64,000 bases of DNA from Girardinichthys multiradiatus. Taxonomy: Eukaryota > Chordata > Actinopteri > Cyprinodontiformes > Goodeidae. Position 1 is the stretch's first letter. Every line of letters begins with the position of its first letter. The stretch covers positions 7,064,734 through 7,128,733 of the forward strand of contig NC_061806.1 of NCBI RefSeq assembly GCF_021462225.1, written 5' to 3'. The position numbers and the translations under genes were made by a program. Positions 21,232 through 32,572 of this stretch are shown in pieces. The notes under the pieces were generated by a model. The model was not told where the DNA came from, ran no database searches, and saw only the letters and a list, made by a program, of their open reading frames with translations.

Positions 21232-22763
21232 CAGGTCCTTCTCAAAATATTAGCATATTGTGATAAAGTTCATTATTTTCCATAATGTCATGATGAAAAT
21301 TTAACATTCATATATTTTAGATTCATTGCACACTAACTGAAATATTTCAGGTCTTTTATTGTCTTAATACGGATGATTTTGGCATACAGCTCATGAAAAC
21401 CCAAAATTCCTATCTCACAAAATTAGCATATCATTAAAAGGGTCTCTAAACGAGCTATGAACCTAATCATCTGAATCAACAAGTTAACTCTAAACACCTG
21501 CAAAAGATTCCTGGGGCCTTTAAAACTCCCAGCCTGGTTCATTACTCAAAACCCCAATCATGGGTAAGACTGCTGACCTGACTGCTGTCCAGAAGGCCAC
21601 TATTGACACCCTCAAGCAAGAGGGTAAGACACAGAAATAAATTTCTGAACGAATAGGCTGTTCCCAGAGTGCTGTATTAATGCACCTCAGTGGGAAGTCT
21701 GTGGGAAGGAAAATGTGTGGCAGAAAACGCTGCACAACGAGAAGAGGTGACCGGACCCTGAGGAAGATTGTGGAGAAGGGCTGATTCCAGACCTTGGGGG
21801 ACCCGCGGAAGCAGTGGACTGAGTCTGGAGTAGAAACATCCAGAGCCACCGTGCACAGGCGTGTGCAGGAAATGGGCTACAGGTGCCGCATTCCCCAGGT
21901 CAAGCCACTTTTGAACCAGAAACAGCGGCAGAAGCGTCTGACCTGGGCTACAGAGAAGCAGCACTGGACTGTTGCTCAGTGGTCCAAAGTACTTTTTTCG
22001 GATGAAAGCAAATTCTGCATGTCATTCGGAAATCAAGGTGCCAGAGTCTGGAGGAAGACTGGGGAGAAGGAAATGCCAAAATGCCAGACGTCCAGTGTCA
22101 AGTACCCACAGTCAGTGATGGTCTGGGGTGCCGTGTCAGCTGCTGGTGTTGGTCCACTGTGTTTTATCAAGGCAGGGTCAATGCAGCTAGCTATCAGGAG
22201 ATTTTGGAGCACTTCATGCTTCCATCTGCTGAAAAGCTTTATGGAGATGGAGATTTCCTTTTTCAGCACGACCTGGCACCTGCTCACAGTGCCAAAACCA
22301 CTGGTAAATGGTTTACTGACCATGGTATCACTGTGCTCAATTGGCCTGCCAACTCTCCTGACCTGAACCCCATAGAGAATCTGTGGGATATTGTGAAGAG
22401 AACGTTGAGAGACTCAAGACCCAACACTCTGGATGAGCTAAAGGCCGCTATTGAAGCATCCTGGGCCTCCATAAGACCTCAGCAGTGCCACAGGCTGATT
22501 GCCTCCATGCCACGCCGCATTGAAGCAGTCATTTCTGCCAAAGGATTCCCGACCAAGTATTGAGTGCATAACTGTACATGATTATTTGAAGGTTGATGTT
22601 TTTTGTATTATAAACACTTTTCTTTTATTGGTCGGATGAAATATGCTAATTTTGTGAGATAGGAATTTTGGGTTTTCATGAGCTGTGTGCCACAATTTTC
22701 ATCATGACATTATGGAAAATAATGAACTTTATCACAATATGCTAATATTTTGAGAAGGACCTG
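21232..22763 (+). mobile_element. Tc1 transposon, family Tc1-E, copy 2
   Basis: 1532 bp with TA at 21230-21231 and 22764-22765 and the same CAGGTCCTTCTC termini as copy 1. The right inverted repeat has lost about 70 bp, which accounts for the shorter length. Orientation is opposite to copy 1. Confidence 0.92.
21559..22563 (+). pseudogene. Tc1 transposase, multiply broken
   Basis: Same protein as at 15274-16278, starting ATGGGTAAGACTGC. Early stops interrupt the DNA-binding half: TAA after ACACAGAAA near 21639, and TGA near 21781 where copy 1 has an arginine codon. A one-base loss near 22170 (AAGGCAGGG against AAGGGCAGGG) shifts the catalytic domain into another frame. The DDE motifs remain recognisable (LFSDES, FQHDLAPAH, NPIENLW). 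Non-functional. Confidence 0.9.
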
Positions 22764-22913
22764 TATAGTGATAGACACGAGAAATGAGCCATCTTGGAGA
22801 AGCTGAAAATTCTGAGCACAATCATGCACCGTTGTACCAGATGCCTGAAGTTCATGTTCTTTGACCATCACACATATCTGAAGTAAAAATGCTACTATGA
22901 ACTTTAGGTAGTA

Positions 22914-23980
22914 CAGTGGTGAGAACAAGAATTTGATACACTGGGGTGATTTTCCAGGTTTTCCCACTTGCAAAGCATGTAAAAGTCTTTAATTTTTATC
23001 ATAGGTACTCTTCAACTGTGAGTGACAGAATCTAAAACAAAAATCCAGAAAATCCCATTGTGTGTTTTATAAGTCATTAATTTGCATTTTATTGCATGAC
23101 AAAAGCATTTGATCACCTAACAACCAGTAAGAATCCCAGCTTTCACAGGCCTTTTAGTTCTTTAAGAAGCCCTCCTGTTCTCCACTCATTACCTGTAGTA
23201 ACGCCACCTGTTTGAACTCGTTATCTGTATAAAAGACACCTGTTCACACACTAAATAAAACAAACTCCAACCTCTCCACAATGGCCAAGACCAGAGAGCT
23301 GTGTAAGGACATCAAGGATAAAATAGTAGACCTGCACAAGGCTGGGATGGACTACAAGAAAATAGCCCAGCAGCTTGGTGAGAAGGCAACAACTGTTGGC
23401 GCAATTATAAGAAAATAGAAGAAGTTCAAGATGACAGTCAATCTCCCTCGGTCTGGGGCTCCATGCAAGATCTCACCTCATGGGGCATCAATGATCATGA
23501 GGAAGGTGCGAGATCAGCCCAGAACTACACGGCAGGACCTAGTCAATGACTTGAAGAGAGCTGGGACCACAGTCTAAATGAAGACAGGGAAACTAGGGAG
23601 TGGCTCCTTAAGAAGCATCTCAAGGTCCTGGAGTGGCCTAGCCAGTCTCCATACCTGACTCCAATCGAACATCTTTCGAGGGAGATGAAAGTCCGTATTG
23701 CCCAGTGACAGCCCCGATACCTGGAGGATCTGGAGATGATCTGTATGGAGGAGTGGTCCAAAATCGGAGATTCTTGACAAGTGTCCAAACCTTGTCAAGA
23801 ACTACAGAAAATGTCTGATATCTGTAATTGTAAACAAAGGTTTCTGTACCAAATATTAAGTTTTTTTTTCCTGATGTATGAAATATTTATGTCATCACAG
23901 AATGTGATTTTCTGGATTTTAGATTCTGTCACAGTTAAAGAGTACCTATGATAAAAACTAAATACTTGTTCTCCCCACTA
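22914..23980 (+). mobile_element. Internally deleted Tc1 transposon (family Tc1-F)
   Basis: Inverted ends CAGTGGTGAGAACAAG and CTTGTTCTCCCCACTA with TA on both sides. Inside, ATGGCCAAGACCAGAGAGC (23281) begins a Tc1 transposase frame. Its HTH is visible ([20 protein letters not shown]), with a stop in place of tryptophan at 23416-23418. The sequence jumps from [12 protein letters not shown] directly to a piece resembling [16 protein letters not shown], so about half of the catalytic domain is deleted. Confidence 0.85.
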
Positions 23981-24224
23981 TATAAGAAAGACCTGTAAAA
24001 ACACCATATCTATATTTATTGGCTTGTACCTAAAATCTCATTATGGTGTTTTTTTTGTATTTGTGTGTTGAATTTGTGGCCCTGATTTCTGTAACTTGTT
24101 ATATTTATGCTGTATATTAGCTCATTTATATTATGAGCTCAAATACCAATAGTTACAAAGTTGCCAGGAAAATATTTGTTGTATCATTAATAACAAAGTG
24201 TCTTTAGGCCCAAATTCCTAATAT

Positions 24225-24620
24225 ACAGTATATTGCCAAACGTATTTGTCTGTTTACTTTTACATGTACATAAACTTTGATGACATCCTATTCTCATTCT
24301 ATAAGGTCCAATTTTTTTATGGACCCACCGTTGCTAGTAATTGCAACTTTAAATATTTTGTAAACATCTTTCACAAGGTTTAGGTGTGTGTCCATAGTTA
24401 GATTAAAAAATAAGAATTGCAGCCTCTGCTCTAATTCACCCCAAAAGTGTTCAAGAAGGTTGAGGTCAGGTCTATGTGCAGGCCAGTCAAGTTTCTTCAC
24501 ACCAAACATCAATACACCTGCAACCATGGAAGTGATTGGAACACCGGAATTCACTGATTTGGTGGTGGAACCCAGTACTTTTGGAATTATAGTGTATCAG
24601 AGCCACATGCTTCTTACTCA
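24225..24620 (-). pseudogene. Tc1 relic: C-terminal transposase fragment and one end
   Basis: Starts with a terminal-repeat-like ACAGTATATTGCCAAACG. The minus strand (24294-24554) encodes KKLDWPAHRPDLNLLEHFWGE, the third catalytic block of a Tc1 transposase with Glu replaced in context (LLEHFW instead of PIEHLW). The opposite end is missing. This belongs to a fourth Tc1 family in the window. Confidence 0.75.
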
Positions 24621-24724
24621 AGTTGGGCTTTGACAAATAAATTCAATGGTATGTTTTAATCTAGTGCAGTTATTACTTATTCTTTTTAACAACCTGCATT
24701 TTATGTTTAATGGAGTGAATTTGT

Positions 24725-24850
24725 AATTGTCTAGTCATACTGACCACTGGTATGCAACTTAGGTTTAAGTGCTTTGCCTAGGGTCACATCATCACCACAC
24801 AACTTTCAGATTGCAAGACGACTGCCTGTACGACAGAGCCACAGTGGGCA
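24725..24850 (-). mobile_element. Degraded tRNA-derived SINE fragment
   Basis: Related to the SINE at 13706-13962: GTCATACTGACCACTGG, GCAACTTAGGTTTAAGTGC and GATTGCAAGACGACTGCC in the same order, with the 5' tRNA-like part decayed. Confidence 0.65.
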
Positions 24851-25404
24851 CATTAAGCTGCCAGTTTGGTGAAAATGTTCAAATGTAGCACATCTCTAAG
24901 GGAACAGAGAGAAATAAAAATGTTAATCAAGGAAAACTTTCTCAATTTGGGTTTATGGCCCTATCAAAAGAAAAAGGTACTTGAAACAAATCTCTGTGGT
25001 ATGGTTGAAGTAAGGCGTGGTTCGTGCAGCACTAGATCTTCTGACCTGTATAGGTCTCCAGTTCTTGGTAAACTGTAATTGTCTACGAAAGCTTATGGGT
25101 CCTTCATATCATGAAACATTTTCCTGCATGGATGCTGCTTCATGTCTCAACTCATTCGAATCATTTTTGCAAACACCTTATACCTCAGTCACTGTTAAAG
25201 CAGGCCTTTGAAACTTACATTATAATAACTTATCAATAGAGGGCAATATATTCTCAAGTACCTGGCAACACTGCTGGCTACCACCATAAACAACCCTTTG
25301 TACAATTATTTTTGTGTTAAGATACTTCCATGTCACAGAAATGTATAACTTCAGTGTTTTGTAGCTGTTATATTTCTTTTAATGTAGCATTAAACTGATA
25401 TATA
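24851..25404. other. Intergenic, no feature recognised
   Basis: AT-rich DNA between the SINE fragment and the Tc1-A nest; short ORFs here show no recognisable domain. Confidence 0.4.
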
Positions 25405-27082
25405 CAGGGGTTGGACAATGAAACTGAAACACCTGGTTTTAGACCGCAACAATTTATTAGTATGGTGTAGGGCCTCCTTTTGCGGCCAATACAGCGTCAT
25501 TTCGTCTTGGGAATGACATATACAAGTCCTGCACTGTGGTCAGAGGGATTTTCAGCCATTCTTCTTGCAGGATAGTGGCCAGGTCACTACAGTGCCTTGC
25601 GAAAGTATTCGGCCCCCTTGAACTTTTCAACCTTTTGCCACATTTCAGGCTTGAAACATAAAGATATAAAATTCAAATTTTTTGTGAAGAATCAACAACA
25701 AGTGGGACACAATCGTGAAGTGGAATGACATTTATTGGATGTGTCAAACTTTTTTAACAAATAAAAACCTGAAAAGTGGGGAGTGCAATATTATTCGGCC
25801 CCTTTACTTTCAGTGCAGCAAACTCGCTCCAGAAGTTCAGTGAGGATCTCTGAATGATCCAATGTTGTCCCAAATGACTGATGATGATAAATAGAATCCA
25901 CCTGCGTGTAATCAAGTCTCCGTATAAATGCATCTGCTCTGTGATAGTTTCAGGGTTCTGTTCAAAGCGCAGAGAGCATCATGAAGACCAAGGAACACAC
26001 CAGGCAGGTCCGAGATACTGTTGTGGAGAAGTTTAAAGCCGGATTTGGATACAAAAATATTTCCCAAGCTTTAAACATCCCAAGGAGCACAGTGCCAGCA
26101 ATCATATTGAAATGGAAGGAGTATCAAACCACTGCAAATCTACCAAGACCCAGCCATCCCTCTAAACTCTCATCTCGAACAAGGAGAAGACTGATCAGAG
26201 ATGCAGCCAAGAGGCCCATGATCACTCTGGATGAACTGCAGAGATCTACAGCTGAGGTGGGAGAGTCTGTCCATAGGACAACAATCAGTTGTACACTGCA
26301 CAAATCTGGTCTTTATGGAAGAGTGGCAAGAAGAAAGCCATTTCTCAAAGATATCCATAAAAAGTCTCATTTAAAGTTTGCCACGAGCCACCTCCTGGGA
26401 GACACACCAAACATGTGGAAGAAGATGCTCTGGTCAGATGAAACCAAAATCAAACTGTTTGGCCACAATGCAAAACGATATGTTTGGTGTAAAAGCAACA
26501 CAGCTCATCACCCTGAACACACCATCACCACTGTCAAACATGGTGGTGGCAGCATCATGGTCTGGGCCTGCTTTTCATCAGGAGGGACAGGGAAGATGGT
26601 CAATTTTGATGGAAAGATGGATGGGGCCAACTACAGGACCATTCTGGAAGAAAACCTGTTGGAGTCTGCAATAGACCTGAGACTGGGACGGAGATTTATC
26701 TTCCAACAAGACAATGATCCACAACATTCAATTCAATTCAAAAATACTTTATTAATCCCAAAGGGAAATTAAATGTTGTTATAGCTCATATTATGAAGGT
26801 TTCTTCAAAGAGCCGTTGTAGATGCTGATGGCTGTGGGCAGGAAGGATCTCCTGTAGCGCTCCGTCTTACAGCAGATCTGAAGAAGCCTCTGACTGAAGA
26901 CACTCTGTTATTGTAGGACAATCTCATGAAGAGGATGCTCAGGGTTCTCCATAATGTTCTTCATTTTATGAAGAATCCGTCTTTCCACAATGATCTCCAG
27001 AGGTTCCAGAGGAGTCCCCAGAACAGAGCCAGCCTTTTTTATCAGCTTGTTGAGTTTTTTTAAGTCCCTGGCTCTGATGCTG

Positions 27083-28486
27083 CTAAGAGATCACACTTTC
27101 CACAACAGACTTATAGAAGATATGCAGCATCTTGCTGCAAACACCAAAGGACCTAAGCTTCCTCAAGAAGTACAGTCTGTTGTGTCCCTTCTTGTAGATG
27201 GCTTCACAGTTGCATCTCCACTCTAGTCTGTTGTCCAGGTGAACACCGAGGTATTTATACTCCTCCACCACCTCCACTTCTTCTCCCATAATGGAAATAG
27301 TTTTTGACTTATTCCTGTTTCTCTTAAAATTTACAATCATCTCCTTTGTTTTAGTCACGTTCAAGATGAGATGATTGTTTCCACACCATGCCACAAAGCG
27401 GTCCACCACCTTCCTGTACTCATCTTCTTGTCCATCTCTGATCCACCCCACGTCTGCAGAATCATCCGAGTATTTCTCCAGATGACAAGAGTCTGTCTTG
27501 TACTGGAAGTCTGAGGTGTACAGAGTGAAAAGGAATGGTGAGAGTACAGTCCCCTGTGGTGCTCCTGGGCTGCTGACTACCTGGTTAGACTCACAACCCT
27601 TCAGTCTCACAAACTGTGGTCTGTTTGTCAGGTAGTCTTTGATCCAGGAGATTGTTGAGGCCTCCACCTGAGTCTTCTGGAGTTTCTGACAAAGCAAATC
27701 AGGTTGGATTGTATTAAATGCACTGGAGAAATCACAGAACATGATCCTCACAGTGCTGCTGGCTTTGTACAGATGACAGTGGGTTTGTTGAAGCAGGTGT
27801 ATGATGGCATCTTCAACTCCAACTCCACAGCGATAAGCAAACTGAAGGGGGTCCTGATGGTTTACTGTTTGCTTACTCAGGTGGGCCAACAGGAGTCTCT
27901 CTATGACCTTCATGATGTGAGATGTCAGGGCAACAGGTCTATAGTCATTGAGGACTGATGGGTGAGTTTTCTTTGGTACCGGAACAAGACAGGAGGTCTT
28001 CCACAACACCGGAACCTTCTTCTGGGCCAGGCTAAGGTTGAAGAGGTGCTGCAGAATCCCACAGAGCTGTTCTGCACAGGCCTTCAGGACTCTAGGGCTG
28101 ACATGATCTGGACCTGCAGCCTTATTCCTATTCAGTCTTTCCAGTTGTCTCTTCACCTGACTTCTTGAGACACACAGGTGGAAGGGGGAAGCAAAGGAAG
28201 CATCAGCATCTTCTGATATGGTTGAAGGCAAATATGTAGAAGCAGAAGGGTCAAGGGCTGAGGTGGAAGATAAAACATGTGAGGTGTTACTGGACAGCTG
28301 TGGGTCCTGTGGGTCAAAGGAAGATGGAAGGTCTGTTTGGCTGTGAGCAGGAGAGGAGGATGTGAAGCTGGTTTCTGAACTGAACCTATTGAAGAATGTG
28401 TTCAGTTCATTGGCTATGTCTAGACCTCCATCGGTCTGATCTTCTTTCTGCTTGAAGCCTGTGATCTTCTTCATCCCTGTCCACAC
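27083..28486 (-). pseudogene. LINE reverse transcriptase domain
   Basis: 467-residue frame with the RT palm motifs: NKAAGPDHVSPRVLK, NDYRPVALTSHIMKV, FCDFSSAFNTI (first Asp), SSPGAPQGTVLSPFLFTLY and KYSDDSADVG in place of the usual YADD. It ends with VEEYKYLGVHLDN and a C-terminal cysteine-poor region. The active-site Tyr-Ala to Tyr-Ser change (YSDD) is odd but known in some non-LTR copies. The 5' link to the endonuclease is broken. Confidence 0.85.
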
Positions 28487-28583
28487 ATCTCTGATATTGT
28501 TTTGCTAGAGCTTGCTCTCCAGCTTCTTCCTGTACACCTTCTTGCTGTCTCTTATCTTGACTTTAAGTTGCTTATTTATTCGG

Positions 28584-29699
28584 TCATTCGGTCTGCTGAG
28601 AAGGTGATTGGCTGCAGTCTACTGTCGCTCCAGGAACTGTACACCTCCAGGACCCTGAAGCGGGCAGGGAAGATTCTGGCTGAAGGGGCTTATATTTCGA
28701 ACAGAGAAAAACAAGATTGTGATCTGATTTGCCTAGAGGAGGTCGTGCTGTAGAGATGTATGAGTCCTTGACATTTGCATAAAACAAATCCAATGTTTTG
28801 TTTTCTCTGGTAGAGCATCTGACAAATTGTTGAAACGTTGGAAGTGTAGCAGAGAGTGAAGCATGGTTAAAATCACCAGAAATTGCCACAAAAGCATTGG
28901 GGTTTTGTGTCTGTAGCTTAGCAACAACTGAGCTGATGGCATCACATGCAGTGTCAGCAACAGCGGAAGGTGGAACGTAAACTGTTACCAAAATAATACT
29001 GGTGTACTCTCTGGGTAAATAATATGGACGAAAACTTACTGCCAACAGTTCAATATCTGGACTGCAGAGATGACACTTCACAGTAACATGTCCTGGATTA
29101 CACCATCTGTTGTTGACAAGTACTGCCAGTCCACCTCCTTTACATTTGCCGCTCCTTTTTAAATCTCTGTCTGCTCGTATGGTTAAAAAGCCCGGCAGAA
29201 AGACGCTGTAGTCGGGGATATGATCCTGCAGCCATGTCTCAGTAAAACACATGATACTGCATGCCCGGTACTCTGGCCGGGTCCTTTGTAGGGCTTGGAG
29301 TTCATCCAACTTGTTTCCCAACGATCTCACATTGCCCATCAAAATCGACGGAAGAGATGGTTTGAACTTCCTCCTTCTCTCTCTTCTCTTAGCTCCTGCT
29401 CTGCATCCACGGCGTCTCCTTTTCAACTCCTCAGGGATTTGGGGTTTTGAGATATTAATCAGCTGCTCCCGGTTGTAAGAAACAACTCCGTTGCCATGGC
29501 AATGCATCATAACAAATGTCCAAAAATAGAAAGTATTAAGAAAAATCCTCCAAGCTGCACAGCATCCGACACTGGAGTGGACAGTCATCCAAAAAAAATC
29601 AACTGTATCCACCACAAGAGGAATAGTTCCCAAAAAAGAATAAATCAGAATCAAAAGTGACAGAGCTACTCCAACCTGCTGCCACCTTGAGCGGCGCAA
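28584..29699 (-). pseudogene. LINE apurinic-type endonuclease domain
   Basis: 371-residue frame. After a hydrophobic and basic N-terminus it gives the endonuclease-fold motifs LMGNVRSLGNKLDEL, CFTETWL, a Gly-rich GGGLAVLVN stretch, SGDFNH and SDHNLV with the C-terminal catalytic His. This family nicks target DNA to prime reverse transcription. The frame shifts into the RT region near 28590, and a TAG lies near 28505. Confidence 0.82.
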
Positions 29700-30057
29700 T
29701 TCTAGAATACGTGAGTTTTAGAAAGCCAAATCTACAATGGAATGGTTCACAAATAAACGTATCCAGGTATTGGAATGGCCAAGTCAAAGTCCAGACCTGA
29801 ATCCAATCGAGAATCTGTGGAAAGAGCTGAAGACTGCTGTTCACGAACGCTCTCCATCCAACCTCACTGAGCTTGAGCTGTTTTGCAAGGAAGAATGAGC
29901 AAGAATTTCAGTCTCTCGATGTGCAAAACTGATAGAGACATACCCCAAGCGACTTGCAGCTGTAATTGCAGCAAAGGGCGGGGCTACAAAGTATTAATGC
30001 AAAGGGGCCGAATAATATTGCACGCCCCACTTTTCAAATTTTTATTTGTTAAACAAG

Positions 30058-31282
30058 TGTAGCACCCCACTGCTCTGTCCCGTATTAACTGGGACAATAA
30101 CTTCAACTGACTGGTGGGGTGTCTATTTGGGTCCTTTAAATTATAAGGTAGATACCAAGTAGGTTTACCTATGTTCCATACTTGCTCCTCTGATAACCAT
30201 TTACCATACTTTTAAGCAAAATAACAAATAATTCCAGACAACCTGCTAACAGAAACAGTTTCTTTTAATGAAAACTTGGGCAAAGAAATAAAGGCTTAGC
30301 CCCAATAACTCTTATATTTTTCAAGAACCAACAACCATGTTAATAGTTTTTACCTATAACCAGAATCCACATTTTCGTCATTATCAGAACTCCATACATA
30401 CATCAGAAGAAATACTGTTAACTATGAACACAACACACATGGGCCCCACACACACTCACACAGTTCTGTACCGCTTACGGTCTCATTGCAGGCCTGATGA
30501 AACGCGGGTGCGATGCACAAGACGGAAATCCTCTTCTCCCGGACAAAACCCTAAAATGACTCAGACTTGCTTGCTCCACAGGTGTCTGCTCTGCCGAAGT
30601 TTGTCAATTCCAACCAAAGTTACTCCACCTCCGCTACACAAATCGCGCAGAAACTTCTCCGTAACGCGGGAGCCAGTGTCGCCAAGTTGACACATTCATC
30701 TCGTCTTCTCAAATCAGCCAACGTTTCCTCGCATCAGCCGCGGTTCTCCTCCGTGTTTTCCCTCCTCCATAGCACTTCCACACCTTACTGCCGATATCGT
30801 AACTGCAGTGGTTAGATTTGACTTGTGCAGAGAATCTCTGAAACAGTTCAATCCTTCTCCAACTTCAGGGTTGGCCTACATAAACTGCAATCTCCATTTT
30901 ACTCATGCTCGTCCTCTCTCCTCTCCTTCTCTTTTTTTTTTCCCCCTCATTTCCTGTCTCTCCTCCGCCGTAACTTCCGTTACAACTAGGTTTGGTCCAT
31001 AGTCTCTAGACTAATCAAAACATTAGTCAAACAAACAATAATATACATATGTAAATACACATGTCGCCTCAAGAGCCGCTTCCTTTTCCTGTTGTTTACG
31101 TTTTTTCCCAGATGACCAATAGTAAACAACCCCCGCCATATATATATACGTAATCACTTGGATTACCTATTCAAATCATAATAATACCAGGCTCTCAACT
31201 ATATTTCTGATATAAATACCATATTTTGATTATTTTGTAAATATTCAAAAGCTTTTGTGCATGTTTTTAGCCAGGGTCTACA
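30058..31282 (-). repeat. Gypsy 3' LTR
   Basis: 1225 bp, starting TGTAGCACCCCACTG and ending GGTCTACA on the + strand. Almost identical to 36989-38211. An AT-rich box (TATATATATAC at about 31139-31149) lies about 135 bp from its upstream end in the element's sense and may be the TATA box. Confidence 0.93.
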
Positions 31283-31297
31283 CCCTCCCCCTTCTAA
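31283..31297 (-). promoter_or_regulatory. Gypsy polypurine tract
   Basis: In element sense AGAAGGGGGAGGG, directly abutting the LTR start TGTAGA. This primes plus-strand synthesis. Confidence 0.8.
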
Positions 31298-31325
31298 ATC
31301 CATTTGATGTCCCCATCAAACAAAG

Positions 31326-32572
31326 TTACAAAACCCAAACAAAAGTATGGGACTGAGGTAAACGTACACCAACACAGTTGGGACATAAAGCCATGGAGTG
31401 ACACCATAGTGTAGGACAAGAAGAACGTTGTGGAGCTGTAAACGTTCCACTTCCAACTAGCACTCCACAAGTTAAAACACCAACTGACTGGTCTGATGGC
31501 TGTCCAAGTTCATCATAACTTAACCTCATGACTGGTTTCTTCACTCTAGTAGAGCGTTCAACAACGACATTTTCTCCCTCACATACTACATCACCCCTCT
31601 CCCCTTCTCCCCCTTCTAAATCTAGGTCAGACAGGGGCAGGGAATCTTTCAGGTGAGGTGAGCTAGAACCTAACCCAGCATCATCTACAGTCTCGTGGGG
31701 CGAAGTAACCTGAATTTCAGTTGTGACTGGAGATGGTACCCTAGACCTTATCTCTGATTGCTTCAAAATCTCTCTCAGATTCACTTGTAGTGGGGCTGGC
31801 CTATCCTCTTCTTCATACTCAGAATCAGAAGAGAATGCAACATCTGCTTGATCGACTGGCTGGGCAGACTCAGACTGTCTCTGTCTGATCCTAGTGACAG
31901 GTTTCCACACAGCCTCTGGTTCAGCATCAGCTGGAAACCTGACCAGATGACCAAAGGGTAGCAGATGGTTTCGATGCACTGTTTTCTCCACCCCAAGTCC
32001 TCTTTCAGGTTTTACCTTGTAGACTGGTAAGTTAGGCATCTTCTCCATAATAATGTATGGTACTGTCCTCCACCTCTCTTTCAACTTGTGCTTTCCAGTG
32101 ATCCCAAAGTTCCTTAAAAGCACACGGTCACCGGCTTCTAAGATTTGCTCCTTCACATATTTGTCATGTGCTCTCTTGTTCCTTTGATGACTTTTGTCAG
32201 CAGCTTCTTTAGCGAGGTGGTAAGCGCGTTCCAGATCCTTCCTCAGTTTTGAGACATATTGATGGTAAGTTGAGCCTTTGTCGGTTTCATCCGATACTCC
32301 AAAACAGATGTCAACTGGCAGACAGGCCTCCCTTCCGAACATTAGGAGATAGGGTGAATATCCGGTTGCCTCGTTTGGGTACAATTATAAGCATGCACCA
32401 GCTGGCTGATGTTTTGACTCCACCTCTGTTTTTGAGTAAGACCCAGCATTCCGAGCATGGATAACAGCGTCCGGTTAAATCTCTCAGGTTGAGGATCTCC
32501 CTGAGGATGATAGGGAGATGTTCTAGACTTTCGAATCCCCAACATTCTCAGTAGATCATGGATGAGCTTGCT
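31326..32572 (-). pseudogene. Gypsy integrase C-terminal half
   Basis: Continuation of pol after a stop at 32573-32575. The segment 32342-32545 is in the pol frame and carries the last core motif (SPYHPQGDPQPERFNRT, with Glu). A one-base shift near 32380 moves the rest to frame 31326-32384 (GYSPYLLMFGREACLPVD). The tail includes GDRVLLRNFG, typical of the Gypsy integrase C-terminal domain, and an acidic Ser-rich end. Confidence 0.85.

Larger units (their letters stand above)
26728..29721 (-). mobile_element. CR1-group LINE (Rex1-like), inserted in Tc1-B
   Basis: About 3.0 kb on the minus strand, inserted between ACAACAT and AAAGCC of the Tc1-B gene. Its 3' end (low coordinate) carries a short repeat tail, three units of TTGAA in the element's sense, instead of poly(A). 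It encodes an endonuclease and a reverse transcriptase. I name the Rex1/CR1 group from the RT and endonuclease style and the tail; a tree would be needed to separate Rex1 from L2 or CR1. Confidence 0.82.
25981..29988 (+). pseudogene. Tc1-B transposase interrupted by a LINE
   Basis: The frame starts ATGAAGACCAAGGAAC (25981). It has the N-terminal HTH (NISQALNIPRSTVPAIILKW), a second DNA-binding domain and the first catalytic Asp in MLWSDETKIKLF. The open frame reaches the second Asp, FIFQQDNDPQH (about 26715). The LINE then interrupts it at 26728. The rest resumes near 29722 with [17 protein letters not shown], holding the catalytic Glu. A TGA near 29896 breaks the final helices. Confidence 0.9.
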